Source: Ustilaginoidea virens
Taxonomy: Eukaryota; Ascomycota; Sordariomycetes; Hypocreales; Clavicipitaceae
DNA: 64,000 bases
NCBI RefSeq assembly: GCF_000687475.1
Contig: NC_057322.1
Coordinates: 682,001-746,000, forward strand
Direction: 5' to 3'
Shown here: positions 1 to 12,035 of the stretch, one piece after another
How the letters are laid out: each line of letters opens with the position of its first letter
Position numbering within the stretch: the stretch's first letter is position 1
Program-made: the position numbers and the translations under genes
Notes under the pieces: generated by a model
Told to the model about the DNA's origin: nothing
The model's input: only the letters and a program-made list of their open reading frames with translations
Databases searched by the model: none

Positions 1-3000
1 GCTACACCAGGGTCGTCCGTTGGCTTCTTGGCCATCGACTCCCCCGAGGCTTCTGCCCTTTCTTCCATGCTTTCTCCATGCGAGTCAGATTCGCTCGGTC
101 TGGGTTGGGTGCTTCGCGCAAGGCCCGTGGATCGGCGCACCCCGGCGGCATTCTTCTCGGCTTCCAGTCTCCGCATGTCATGCACACCCAAGCTTCGTTG
201 GGCGGCTGGTTTATCACCAGGTCCTCGGTCATCATTCACGTTCGTGGAGCCGTTGTCTGCTGCATTGCTGCTGTTCGCGGATCCTAAAAGGGTCGCGCTC
301 GAGCCATACCGCAGGCCTGACTTCGACTTCCACCTGCTCAGGTTCCAGAAACTGCTTTCCTCTCTGTCTTCGCCGCTTCTAGAATCCGAGACACTCAAAA
401 GACTGAAGCCCGGTGTTGGGGGAAGCAACGAGCCGCGATCCTTATCCCTATTGGTTCGCGGAGAGCTTCGACCGGTGTGAATGCTGCTGGCTGGGCTGCC
501 GGGATTGGCCCGGCTCGCCAGGCTCGACGCGTAGGCATGTTTACGAGCCTCCGATGCTACATTGACCCGCGAGGAATTGAGCGACGTCCTTACAGACTTC
601 ACGGGCGACAGGGACCGTTCGCTTCGGCTCGCCCTCAGGCTGACGCTACGCCCTCCTTCGACGTCTTGGCGCCAGCTCATGATCCTGTCCGACGCCGGCT
701 GGGTCTGCTGCGTGGCGGGTCCCAGATTCAACGAATCGCGCCGAGACTGCACCCGGCTCCCGGCGCTGGTCCTGGTGGCAAGACTGCCCGACCTTCCAAG
801 TCCGTTTAGCCGACCCGACAGTTTGGAAGAGGTTTCCCACGTGCTCTGAAGCCGTTTCGCATAAGCGCAGTCCTGACGAAACACCTTGATAGTGCCAGTT
901 CTGTCTGTCGTGATAATGATGTTGCCGTCCACATGTTTCGACCTCTCGATATAGAGGGGGCTTTCCTCCGGCTTTTTTAGGCTGACTGCGCTTTCCGTCT
1001 GTCCACCCTGCGAGAGCTTGGTTTGACTCGCCATTTTCTCCTCCAGGCTCAGGAGCATTACCGGAGGTGGGTTGCAGAGGTCGTAGATGGGATCTCCGGA
1101 CGCGCTCAAAAGTTGCCTGGTTTTGATCGGTGCCATTGTGGCTGTTGTGACAACTTCAGGGTGTGCGTCGAAGCACTCATAGGGTTGCTTGTCCTTCATC
1201 TCGTAGTCAGTGCTGTTGGCACTCCAGATGTACGCTTGACGGTCCTCGCTTCCAGAGATTACGTAGGCACCGTCGTCGCTGAATCGTGCGCTAATCTGGC
1301 TCGACTGGTTCTCCAGGCCTCGGAATTTCACCTCCAGCATCTTTGTCCGCAAGCTGTATATCCTCACCCGGGAATCGTTCGAGCTGATGAGTACCTTGAC
1401 GTCGGCTTTGCCGCCCTCGGATGGAAGTGCCGCGGTTTTTATACCAGTAATCTTGCTTCCCTTGGCGTTTTTCCCTCTAGACGAGCGAACGTGGATTTGA
1501 GACTTGAGCTGGAGTCGCTCGGTCTCGTAGAACAGGCAGAGTCCGCCAAGAAGGCCGCATATGGCGGTTTTGCCATCGGGGGAAAAGGCCACCGCAGTGA
1601 TGAACTCGTGCGCGACTGCCGAAAAGGCCACGGCCCTGTCAGGTATGCTCCACAGTCGCAACTGCGCGTCAAGCGAGCCTGCCAAGAAGAAGCGATCATC
1701 CGTGGGGTGGAAGACAATGGAGGTGACTAGATCATCGTGTTTGAATGTGCAGAGGCACTCGGGACGGCTCATATGCCACAACCTTACGGTTTTATCCATC
1801 GACGACGAAAGCAAGAAATTGTTCTTGCTCCAACTGAGTGCCAAGACGTCTCCCGTATGGCCCTCAAACTCTCGCGTCGGCTTGGACTGAAACACGGGCG
1901 CGCTCAACTTCTCACCTTCGCCTCGCCGACACTTCTCCTCTTCTTCCTGGTACGCCGTGCGTTCTTCGGGAGTGGATATGACAGAGAAGACTCTTACAGT
2001 CTGGTCCTTTCCTGCCACAGCCAGGTAGCGACCATCTAAGCTGAACTCTGCGGCCCAGATGGCATGGCCAGACTTTAGGATCTTCGACCCCACTGCAATT
2101 GCTGGCTCCCGATTTCGAGCTTCATCTTCGGCACCCTTCTTGGCGGCTCCGAGTAGTTCTTGGGCGAGGAAGAGGTGATTGAATTCGCGAGACTTTTTGT
2201 AGTGAGACTTGACCCGAATGTAGCGGGGTGGCTCCTTGTGGAGTGGAATATAACCGCCACCAGCTCTGTCGACCGAGGTAAGCGCTCTTGCGTGGCTGCC
2301 GTCGGTCCGAAGTTCGCCCAACTCCGAGTCCGAGTCATTTGCTTCATCGGCTCTTTTCCAGGCACCGCGAATGGCAAGCCTGCTGAGGAAGGACGATGGC
2401 TTTCTGGACGAGTTTTTTTGCGGTCAGTAGTCTGGGATTCTTGGCCAAAAGTGGGAGATTGAGGGCCAGGACGCGACGTACTTTCGGTCCCGAGCGGAAT
2501 CAAACGTCGCGTTGGGGTTTTCTTGGCTGTCGATGCTTTGTCTCTGTAAATTATCTCTGGTGGGGCTGTCTCCCCGTGTTGATTGCAACAGTCGCTGAGC
2601 AATTGTCGGTTCTACGATGCTATTGCTTCTTTGATATATGTGCTGTCGGAGAGGTAAGCTCGGGTCCATTTTTCCAGATCACGGCGGCATGAATCGCCAA
2701 GGTTCGCGAAACACACACCTTGCTCAGTGGATCAAGTCCAAGGTTGCCAGTTGGGGTAGTCCCTGATGGTGTTTTGAACAGAGGCCTCGGCTCCTTGTCC
2801 TTGACTGTTTGAGGCATATTCGAGCGTGATAGCGGCGTAGTTAAGAACCGACTCGGCGGAGCGGGTTGCGGTGTAGGGATCCGGTTTGACCCTGCGTGAT
2901 TGTGTAAGCCCAGGACGCGCATGCAATGCTGTCACTAGGACTACTTTGAGGGTCGAAGATTTCCATCTAACCCGTCACCCGAAAGGGGCGAACAATTGGA

Positions 3001-3104
3001 GTGACAATACCTGAGGTTTCGGAAGGATCGGAGGTCAAATGCCCGAGGGTCAACGGTGCTTCATCTCCGCCTGGCATCACAGGCGAGGATGATGCAGAAG
3101 ACAT
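1..3104 (-). CDS. WD40-repeat protein, DGR2/YMR102C/WDR44 family (C-terminus off the left edge)
   Basis: Four exons on the minus strand: 3104-3011, 2891-2719, 2642-2482 and 2403-1, with GT..AG introns of 119, 76 and 78 nt. The third intron has a clear branch site, CTACTGAC, and removes an in-frame TGA near 2425. The joined frame gives about 943 residues and is still open at the edge, so the C-terminus is missing. Residues 1-200 are Ser/Pro-rich and include LDPLSKHIYQRS; around 205-225 lies the family hallmark SHYKKSREFNHLFLAQEL. WD repeats run from about 250 to 650, for example SSSMDKTVRLWH, and a low-complexity Ser/Arg-rich tail follows. Yeast relatives are DGR2 and YMR102C and the animal relative is WDR44, a Rab11-binding protein; the fungal role is poorly known. 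The start is MSSASSSPV at 3104; an upstream ATG at 3191 is possible but less family-like. Intron placement is inferred from frame and splice consensus. Confidence 0.88.
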
Positions 3105-6100
3105 GTCCCATTCTGTGGGGTGGTTCGGTTCAGGTCTTTCCAGCTCGTAGTAAATGCTATACAGTAGTAATCTTCTCGTCAAGACAAACAACCAAATAAA
3201 CGTGTTCTGTTGTTGGATCGTCGGCCTCCGCCGGGGTTAACCGGAGTTGGCGGCTGGAAAGCGGGACTTGCGCCCAACTTGACGATCTATTAGACAAGGC
3301 CGGAGCTATAAACGGTCTAGACCGAGTCTTTCAACACCGAGGTGCCCCGGCGTAAACATATGCGATTATAAAGGTGGGATATGGAATTTCTGGAAACTAT
3401 TTCTGCAGGCTGCAGGGCTGCCAGGGTCGCTGAACTGGCCCGAATCAACAGCAGCAGCCGTCTGAGCAACTAGCGATCGGTTGATCTGTGACGTGCAGCG
3501 ACAAAGTTTGGCGATGAAGGCCCCGCCACCAATCGTGAACGTGGCTCGGGGTGGCCTATTTTATTCCGTCGGCTTCCGCTCAAATGGAGAGAGTCGGGAG
3601 GGAATCGGCTGGAGAGTCGAGCTGCTGACCAAGGGGCAAAATCTAGATCCGGGCACTTTGTGTCATGATTTCGACATCTGCATTCGGTGCAGAGAGAGTA
3701 TGGAGTACGGAGTAGAGAGCCTAGAAAAGCTCCATGCATGTACTCCGTGAGGTAGTTATATGTAGAATGTTGAAACCCCGGGCCCATTCCCCACGTAAGC
3801 GCATCATAGACGTAAATCCGGGGCGAGCAGCTGCCAGTGCCACAATTTGCAAGCGCACATTTGCGGCTCGCCCGACCGTGCTGCAGGCTAGCCACCCATG
3901 TACGGTGAGACATCAAACTTGACTCGGGTATCGTGTACGGAGTTATACATTCGCTCCGCATTTCGCACGTCTTGTTGGGCAGCACGCGCGGGCGCTGGGC
4001 AGCACGCCCAGGTCGTTGCAGTAATCTGATGACGAAACCCTTTCTTTTTTGCCCTTTTTCGCATGTATATCAGCTAGGCTTTCTTGAGCGATGCAAGGGC
4101 GGCGCCTTGAGCGTTGCTTTCCCGCGTAAAGCGTAAAGTAAAGCGTACTCCGTAAAGGGGGTGGGGTGGGTGTCAGCATGGTCAGCATGGTGCCTTGGCC
4201 TACCGTTCCCCACCTGTCATTCCAATGTTTTATTCGTCCCACAATCGAAGCTTGGAAGGCCAGCTCTGGAGTCTAGGGCCCAGGCTCCAATGTAGGACAA
4301 AAGGGGGTTCGAGATTCAAACTCACGTCGGCGTGCACCGAGCACCCAAGGAAGGGTCCAGCGGAGGGCCAAACAGGTCAAACGGGTCAAACGGGTGATGT
4401 GAAGCACCCAGGGACCAGAAAGAAAGCCCCGGTGCCAGCTAACAGGTAGTTCATGTTCATGTTCAGGTTCATGTGCCGGAAAACACACTGCGCGCCCTGG
4501 GGAAAATTTCTCGTCTCATCTGATTGGCGGATGACCGAGATTGGAAAGCCCCTTGCACCTGCCAAAAATAAGCTACGTGCCAATGGGAAGGTACGCAAGT
4601 CGCGGCTCCCTTACCAGCCCCACAAGAGCTATATGTATCGATGTACCTAGTACATAGTTCCAGACTGGTCGCGACCGACCAGTGACGGACGACTCCTGAA
4701 AGTCCACTTGTAATACAGGGCATTAATCGGTCGCGGGTTCGCAACGAAATCGAAATGGTCCGGTTGAGATTCCCATCATCCGATCAGGCACAATCAACCT
4801 AGCGCTGTCATGCCTGGAGGTAAAAAAGCCCCATGTCGTCTTGGTTTTGTGCGACCACTCGAAGCATTGTGGATGTTGTGCACAAATCAGCCTTGATAAT
4901 GCCAACTTAGGTACCTGTACCTAACCTTGTGTAAAGCCTACAAGGCTTAGGTGGCTAAGGTACCTAGGTACCTAACCTAACCTATGTACCCACCTTACGT
5001 GCCTACCTGTCAGACGCCCTTGAGCGAGATGAATGACGGAGTCTGATGCTTTGTTGCCGGCCGGCGATTTCCCTTTTGCAATTGCTGCAAAAGCATTGAT
5101 TTGGTCTGTTTCCTGTTGGGCCCGCCTCCGTGGTTGTTGATAATTGGCCCTCGTCGGAATAGCACCCATGACGACACGGTTCGTACGTGCATGACGTGAC
5201 GGACAATTCCGCGCCAGAAGGGGTGAATACGTGCGACATGCATCCTGTGGATGGTTTTGCAATACCTACGGCTACGGGAACGTGTAGCCAGTGCTGGCCA
5301 GTACTGCACCTAAGCTAGTAGTTGACGTGGTAAACTCGGGCAAGTTCTGGCTGGACCAGATGGGTGTAAGAATGGAAGAGAGGAATCAGTCAGAACGAGT
5401 TGGAGAATTCAACCTTCCTACTCCGTACAACCCACTATTGGGGCCGCATGGTCGATAGGATTCATTTCAGACCCCCTGGAGAGATGCTTGTCGCAATTCG
5501 GCAGAGTAGGAATTGCGTGTGGCGGGGCGGCAGGGACACAAAAAGTGGCTCTCGAGCGAGCGAAGCCGTGATTGTGATTTGCATCAGGCAGGCCTCTGCC
5601 AGATCCGGCTGGCAATTGTCAATTGTCAATATCTGGTCACCATACTCCGTACTCCGTACTCCGTACCCCGTACCAGTGCCATTACGGATGCTTCAGCCGA
5701 GGCCGACGCCAGCGAAGCTTGTGCTATTCCTGTTGCTATTCCTGTTGCCAGCACCACGAAATGCGACGCCACAGCAAGTGCGGCAGTACGTACTCCGTAC
5801 TCGGCACTCGGTACTCAGTACCGTCAATGGAAACATTGGAGTTTTCCCGTCGTCCATCAACTCTAACTCTACTCCGTTGCGTACCCCGGGCGAACAGCGG
5901 TATACCATTGTGAGTTTGACAAGGCGAGTGTTCGGAAAAGCTTACCATGGGCATGGGGGGATATAAAGCAGGACAGATCTTGGGCCTTTTCTTCCTCCTC
6001 TTTCCTTTTTTTTTTTTTCTTCAAAACCACCGCAACCGCGAATTTGTTCATCATTGCAGTAGGCACCCGTGCAACATCAACATCCCAGCATCCCAACCCA

Positions 6101-6374
6101 CGACTTTCCAGCGCTGGGCTCACCAGCCGCCACACGCGCCACGCCACCCCCACTACGCAGCAACCAGACGGTTTCGGGCCTCATCCCCGACTTTGACATC
6201 ACCTGCCCACCCGTCCCCACCCCGGCACTACATTCCCGGCAATACACCCTTTGCCGTTTGATCTTGATTCTTCCCAACGTCTTCCCGCGACCAAGCCGTG
6301 TCGGGCGCCGACTTGTGCGTCGACAAAACCCCGCATCTTTCGCTGGAAACTTGCCGCGGCCCACACAGTCCACC
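3105..6374. other. Intergenic region between divergent WD40 and DOM34 genes
   Basis: About 3.3 kb with no ORF that resembles a protein family or shows coding-type composition. It holds the densest cluster of the dispersed 9-mer TACTCCGTA or its complement (3706, 4146, 5419, 5643, 5650, 5791) and three AGGTACCT palindromes (4909, 4958, 4966) inside a CCTAACCT-rich stretch near 4905-4990. A pyrimidine-rich tract at about 5993-6020 precedes the DOM34 leader. Promoters for both flanking genes must lie here, but I cannot place them. Confidence 0.7.
5643..5672. repeat. TACTCCG heptamer tandem repeat
   Basis: Three uninterrupted TACTCCG units are followed by one TACCCCG variant. This is a local expansion of the motif found singly at many other intergenic sites in the window. 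Confidence 0.85.
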
Positions 6375-7678
6375 ATGCAGCTGAGGACGCGGAAGACGGT
6401 CGACGGCGACGAGAACGAGGTGCCTCTGATCCCAGAAGACCCCGAGGACATGGTTCGTTCTGGAAACGCTTCTTTGCGGTGTTGAGCAAAACGGACTCTG
6501 ACTCTGACTCTCTCTTTCCTCAGTGGCATGCCTACAATCTCATTGTCCCCGGCGACCTGGTCAACGGGCACGCGGTCCGCAAAATAGTCTGCACCGACGA
6601 CGACACGGGCGCCTCGACGGCCAAGCGAGTCCACACCGACCTGACCGTCAAGGTCAAGTCGACCTTTTTCGACCCCGCCGTATCCTCGCTCCGGGTGTCG
6701 GGCGTCGTGGTCAACGAGAACATGTACGTGGCCCGCGGCGCCCACCACACGCTCGAGATCGAGGTCAACCGCGACTTCTCCGTCACCAAGCCCGACGGCT
6801 GGGACTCGGTGTCCAAGGGCACGCTGGCCCAGGCGCTCTCGGACGACAAGAACGGCGCCCTGGCCGCCGTCGTCATGCAGGAAGGGCTGGCCCACATCTG
6901 CCTGGTCACGCAGCACCGCACCGTGGTCAAGACGCGCGTCGAGAGCGTCGTCCCCAGGAAGCGCGACTCGGCTGCCGACCAGGACGCCGGCGTGAGGCGC
7001 TTCTTCGACAAGACGCTGGCCTCGCTGCGCCGCGCCGTCGACTTCTCCGGCTCGCGGCCCCTGCTGCTGGCCAGCCCGGGGTTCGTGGCCGCCGACTTTA
7101 AGGAATACATCATGAGGCAGGGCCGGGACAGGTCGGACAAGGGTCTGATGGCCATGTCCCGGCTGGCGACCGTCATCCACGCCCACTCGGGCCACATGCA
7201 CAGCCTGAACGAGGTCCTGCAGAGCCCCGAGGTCGTGGCGAGGATGAGGGACATGAAGTACACCAGGGAGGCGCACTACATGGACGACTTCTTCCACAAG
7301 CTGAAGAAGGACGACGGACGGGCTTGGTACGGCACGGCCGTCGTGGAAAAGGCCGTCGCGGACGGCGCAGTCGGGCCCGGCGGCGGCGTCCTCCTCATCA
7401 ACAACTCCCTGTTCCGAAGCCAGGACCTGGCCACGCGGAAAAAGTACATTGCGCTGGTGGAAAAGGTCAAGGCGGACGGCGGCATGGTGCGGATACTGAG
7501 CAGCGATCACGAGAGCGGCCAAAGGCTGGGCATGATGGGAGACATTGCCGCCATGCTCAACTACCCCATGCTGGGGCTGGACGAGGATGACCAAGAGGCG
7601 GAAGGACAAGACGCACCGATTGAGGATGGAGGTGATGATGGGGAAGAAGATGACGGCATGCTAGACAGCGTAATATGA
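6375..7678 (+). CDS. DOM34: DOM34/Pelota, no-go decay ribosome-rescue factor
   Basis: Exons are 6375-6452 and 6524-7678, joined across a 71-nt intron (donor GTTCGT, acceptor CTCAG), giving 410 residues, the usual Pelota length. The junction restores the hallmark PEDMWHAYNLI. Dom34/Pelota resembles eRF1 without its GGQ loop and acts with Hbs1 and Rli1/ABCE1 to split stalled ribosomes in no-go and non-stop decay. The N-terminal Sm-like domain covers about 1-135 (VNGHAVRKI, ADGWDSV-like PDGWDSV). The central domain contains SPGFVAADF near 210, the C-terminal domain covers about 275-375, and an acidic Asp/Glu tail covers 380-410. No GGQ is visible, as expected. The N-terminal MQLRTRK differs from the common MKLI start, but EVPLIPEDPEDM aligns. 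The start has a good ACCATG context. Confidence 0.96.
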
Positions 7679-7974
7679 AGGGGATGGGGGGGGGGGGGGG
7701 GGGGTATTTGAAATGAAAAGACGAAAAGACGAAAAGATGCTGCTTCCAAAATGTGCGTAGTCCATGCGGTGGAGGAGTAAGCCATCCGCCTAGTTTTACT
7801 GTGATGCAACCCGCCGCCATTGATGTCGTTCCTTGCTACGTATTGCCTGGCCTCGATGCTGATGGAGAACCCAGGGGAGGGGGAAAAAAAAAAAAGAAAA
7901 AGAAAAAAAAAAGAAAAAGGAAAAAATTAGAAAAAAAAAGTGAAAGAAAGAAAGTCTCCACACCTTATACCACA

Positions 7975-8010
<36 letters not shown>

Positions 8011-8704
8011 CCCATCTCATTATACATACATTCCCAGACTTGGAAGTACGATGGAACCCTCTACTGCACGTGTTGACTGAGCGGGGGTACAGTACAGCAT
8101 CATGCTTATGCCGACGAGGGGACGACGCACTCCTTGTCCATCTACCTCCGCAATCGGCGATTGCTGCCGCTCGATAACCCGGCGTTTACCTCAGAGTGGT
8201 GGGGGAGCAGCAGATGGCAACGAGGGCCATGGGGGTGGGAAAACGGCCAACAAGAGGAATTGTTGAGGGCGTCGTCAGCATCAACGCTCCGAGGCTAGCG
8301 CATGGCTGACGACCGAGACACCCGGCGCAGTTGGTAGTGCGTGAGACAACCCAGACGTGAAGGATGATGCTTGGGGGGGAAACCGCCCACCAAAGACAAG
8401 CACAAGACACACACGACACGACACGACACGACACGGCACGACACGACACACAAGACACCACCACGCAAGACACCCAGACACGCAACAACGCAAGCAAGCC
8501 TGCCTCGCAACACACACAACGACTCCTGCCCGCCGCTCACGTCAGGACCAGGACGCGGCACCCAGCACCGACGACTTGGACCATCCCCGACCAGACTATT
8601 CAAAGCATCGCAGCCGTCGTCCTCGGTCGTTGCCATTCAGCCCGGGTGCCTCCCTGCTTCCCTGCTTCCCTGCTCCCCCAACCCGTCTCCATCATTCTAC
8701 CGAG
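7679..8704. other. Intergenic region, DOM34 to aldo-keto reductase
   Basis: Low-complexity DNA without a credible gene. It holds a 19-G run at 7686-7704, an A/G-rich stretch at 7880-7950, a (TAC)n microsatellite at 7974-8010 and a degenerate ACACG repeat at about 8411-8450. Apparent ORFs here come from these simple repeats. The reductase promoter and 5' leader should lie near the right end. Confidence 0.7.
7974..8010. repeat. (TAC)n microsatellite
   Basis: About twelve TAC trinucleotides in a row, intergenic, roughly 300 bp after the DOM34 stop codon. Confidence 0.95.
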
Positions 8705-9859
8705 ATGACGTCCAAGCTCACCATCAACTCCACCGTCAAGCTCAACTCGGGCTATGAGCTCCCCGTCCTGGGCTTCGGGGTATGTACCGCAACGCAAGCC
8801 CGTTGCAAACACCCATGAAGCGACCGCTAACGTCCTCTCCCTTTGTTCCCCCGCCGTCAAGGTGTACAAACTGTGAGCCGATCCGACGAAAGCAAACCTC
8901 TCTCCTTCCTCCCCCCCTCCCCCCCAAACGACCCGCCGCCGTGCTGACCTTGCCCGCCCGCCGTTGCTGCCCAGGCCCGTCGAGTCCGCCACGGAAACCT
9001 GCGCAAAGGCCCTGACCCTCGGATACCGCCACGTAAGTGCCGCCGCCCCATCTCCCTTCCTCCGCAGGCATCCATCTCACAGCCGCCGCCGCCCCCCCCC
9101 CCCCCCCCCCCCCCCCAGATCGACTCGGCGTCGGCGTACCACAACCAGGTCCCCTGCGCCGCCGCCATCGCCGCGTCCGGCGTGCCCCGCTCCGACGTCT
9201 TCTTCACCACCAAGATCCCCATGAAGGGCTGGCCGCTCTCGTACGACAGCGCCGTCGGCCTCGTGGACGCGGCGCTCGCCGACACGGGCCTCGGGTACCT
9301 GGACCTGGTGCTCATCCACTGCCCCTACGGCGGCAGCGAGAACCGGCTGGGCGCGTGGCGCGCGCTCGTGGAGCTCGTCGAGGCCGGCAAGATCCGCTCC
9401 ATCGGCGTGTCCAACTACGGCGTCCGGCACCTCGACGAGCTGGAGGCGCACGTGCGCGCGCTGGAGGCGGAGCGCGGCGGGCCCGGCAGGGGGGGCGTGC
9501 TCTCCGTCGGCCAGTGGGAGGTGCACCCGTGGCTGGCGCGCGAGGACATTGTGCGCTGGTGCCGGGAGCGCGGCGTGGCCGTCGAGGCCTACTGCCCCAT
9601 CGTGAGGGGGGAGCGCTTCGGCGACGCCGGGGTCGCGGCGCTGGCGGCCAAGTACGGCAAGACGGAGGCGCAGGTCCTGCTGCGCTGGAGCCTGCAGCGG
9701 GGGCTGGTGCCGCTGGTCAAGAGCGCGACCGAGTCGCGCATCGCCGAGAACGCGGCCGTGTTCGACTTTGAGCTGACGGACGACGAGGTCGAGGGGCTGG
9801 CCACGGACGAGTACAGCCCTTGCGCCTGGGACCCTACGGTCGAGCCACTCGACAAGTAG
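8705..9859 (+). CDS. Aldo-keto reductase (AKR superfamily)
   Basis: Four exons, 8705-8779, 8862-8872, 8975-9032 and 9119-9859, give 294 residues. AKRs are NAD(P)H-dependent cytosolic reductases of carbonyl compounds with a TIM-barrel fold; the substrate cannot be read from sequence. The full catalytic tetrad is present: D50 and Y55 in DSASAY, K80 in TTKIPM and H115 in LIHCPYG. GKIRSIGVSNYG and the C-terminal cofactor region VPLVKSATESRIAEN are also intact. Exon 2 is only 11 nt (it encodes VYK plus two bases) yet is needed to keep frame and the family motif GFGVYKLP. Intron 3 contains a 25-C run immediately before its AG. The gene is shorter than the glycerol-dehydrogenase-like AKR at 59535 and is not a recent duplicate of it. 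Confidence 0.93.
9092..9116. repeat. 25-nt poly-C tract in AKR intron 3
   Basis: An uninterrupted C run that ends directly at the splice acceptor AG, so it serves as an extreme polypyrimidine tract. Confidence 0.9.
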
Positions 9860-9942
9860 GCCATGACGAGGGCCGTTGGCTGCCGGCGTTGACGGCTGTC
9901 GGCGTTGATGGGGCCGTCGAAGCAGCTTCATCCGTCCATGTT

Positions 9943-9975
<33 letters not shown>

Positions 9976-10424
9976 GTTTCTTAGGAATATAGCCCGTAGA
10001 GCTAGCTAGCTGCAGCCCGCACTGCTCGAGTTCCAACTTCCCCAAGATGAATCTTCTACGTACTCATGCTACTTCATCTAACAACTATCCAAAATAATGC
10101 ACCTTGTGTAAAAGGCGTTCCGTCCCACTTGCCGTGTCGTTGTCCATCGACACGTCGTGACGGGGTCGTCGCGACAACCTCCAGCATCACGTGACAGCGC
10201 GACATCTCAACGATGGGCAGTCGGCCTGGCACGAGCTTGCTCTCTCCCTCCAAACGGCAACCGATCCATCCCCCCCCCCCCCAACGCAGTGCAACCCCCG
10301 CCCATGCGGCCGCCACCGCGACCAGCACACCCGCCATGCCGGTGCAAAGGACCTTCACCGTCGTCCCGCCCGTCGTCGCCGACCCCCCCGGCCGCGCGGG
10401 ACGCTCGCCTCGCCCGCGCCGCCC
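9860..10424. other. Intergenic region, AKR to conserved hypothetical
   Basis: 565 bp. A CT dinucleotide-rich stretch near 9941-9975 probably belongs to the AKR 3' UTR. A C-rich leader with a CCCCCCCCCC run near 10270 precedes the next gene. The frame of the next gene is open upstream of 10425, but that part is Pro/Arg/His-rich with no family-like character, so I treat it as untranslated. Confidence 0.6.
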
Positions 10425-10688
10425 ATGACCTCCAAGCAGGTGCGCAGCGCCTACCGCGCGTCGACCCGCGGCCCGCCCGTCTCCCGCGCCGAGCGGCTCC
10501 GGCGAGACCGAGCCGAGCAGGACCGCATCCGCAAGGAGGCCGAGCGCGAAAGGGCCGCCGCGCGGGCCAGGCTCGCCCGCGAGCGCAGGCGCGACAAGGA
10601 GCTGGCCGAGCGGGCGCACCGGCGGAAGCTGCGCATGCCGCTGGCCAGCGTGCGCCCGAGCCAGGACACCATCTCGCGCTTCGCCCGG

Positions 10689-10720
<32 letters not shown>

Positions 10721-11237
10721 CGGCAAGCCAGGATCCTGCTGCGACGGCGGGGACAAGGAGAACGAGGCGCCGCGGCGGGGGTGCGCTCGCGCCGGCCGGT
10801 CGGACCTGCTGGAGGAGCAGGAGCAGGAGCAGGAGGAGGAGGAGGAAGGGGCCTCGCCGACGCGGGTCCCGCCGCCGCCGCCGCCGCCGAGCACGCAGGC
10901 CATCCTGATCAACGCCGACGCCTTCTTCCCCACCTCGTCCCAGCAGGCGCGGGAGCTCCAAGACGACGCCAACGCAGCGCCCGCCAGGCAGCGCAGCCTC
11001 TCAGCCGCGGGCCCCGAACCATCGCCCTCACGCCCGCAGCGAGCCGTGCCCCCGCAAGACCGGCAGCCGCCCAGGATGGCAGACACGCCAAGCTCGCCTG
11101 CGGCGTCGGCCCGGACGGGAAACACGGAGCCAGCTCGTTGGCCGGGGGCCGACGCGCAGCCGTGCTTCCGGGAGTCCCAGGAGACGGAATACGGGGGGGA
11201 GTGGGTAGACGAGCTGGCCTCGGAGCTTGGTTTTTGA
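10425..11237 (+). CDS. Conserved fungal hypothetical protein, charged and low-complexity
   Basis: Single exon of 270 residues starting MTSKQVRSAYRAS. I do not recognise an assigned function. Residues 1-75 are very basic with a helical, coiled-coil-like Arg/Glu/Ala pattern (RRDRAEQDRIRKEAERER). A short motif, VRPSQDTISRF, follows at about 78-88, then a run of glycines, DKENE, a Gln/Glu run and a proline run. ILINADAFFPTSSQQAREL lies near 163-181 and the protein ends in EWVDELASELGF. These short motifs amid disorder look like conserved linear interaction sites, and my recollection is that related sordariomycete proteins share them. An in-frame upstream ATG at 10191 would add 78 residues of low-complexity sequence; I prefer 10425. 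The protein is probably nuclear or cytosolic, as no signal peptide or membrane segment is visible. Confidence 0.7.
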
Positions 11238-11995
11238 AAGACGAAGGACGATGAAGAAGAAAAGCCATCATTATATCCCGGCGTGGGATCGATCGAGTTG
11301 GACTCTATGGGAGTTTTGACATCATTCGCACAGAAAGAAGAAGAAAAAAAAGAAGAAACAAAGAAACAAAGAAAAAAACGGCCATCATTATATCCGGCGT
11401 GGGGTCGATCGAGCTGGCCTTGATGGCAGTTCCCGACATCATTCGCGCAATGCGTCTCTGCGTCCAGGACGGACTAGGAGTGGCAGCACTTTTCATCCCT
11501 TGTGCACCTGGGACGTTTGGAGGTTCAAGCACAGCTGCCTGGTGTGCCGCGAGGCAGAATTCGCATAATTCGCACACAGGACCATCAAATAGCAACAGCA
11601 ACTTGATAAAGTACAAATCTAGGGCTGGCAACCACTGACGCATCACCAAAGTACCCGCCATGCCAGAGCGTCGCCTTGCATGGCTGGTGTGCCGCAAGAC
11701 GGGCAAGACGGAATTCGCACACAGGACCATCAAATAGCAACAGCAATAGCAACTTGATACAAATCCAGGGTTGGCAACCAACACGGTGGTTGCGACGCCT
11801 CCAACGCCTTCCCTTGCCATCTAGTGTAAGACCAGCCAATCCTTGTATCCTCTCCATCCTTGCAACCATTCCCTCCTGGACATGACCGAAAAATATCGCA
11901 CTCAAACGCCATTGTGCCATGTTGTTCCGCTCTACCATGCCTCGCGATGCTGTATCCCAAAACGGACAAAGAGAGAGGGTGACAAGAGGGGAAGG

Positions 11996-12035
<40 letters not shown>

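Noticed and set aside
2404..2481. In-frame TGA near 2425 in the WD40 gene, which could mean a pseudogene or a C-to-T mutation.
   Set aside because: A 78-nt segment with GTACGT donor, CTACTGAC branch and CCAG acceptor removes the stop and keeps frame, so an intron explains it.
3470..3985. 171-codon minus-strand ORF in the first intergenic region.
   Set aside because: No recognisable domain, no coding-type bias, and it contains the dispersed TACGGAGTA word.
6077..7609. 510-codon minus-strand ORF opposite DOM34.
   Set aside because: Antisense shadow; DOM34 on the plus strand is complete and conserved.
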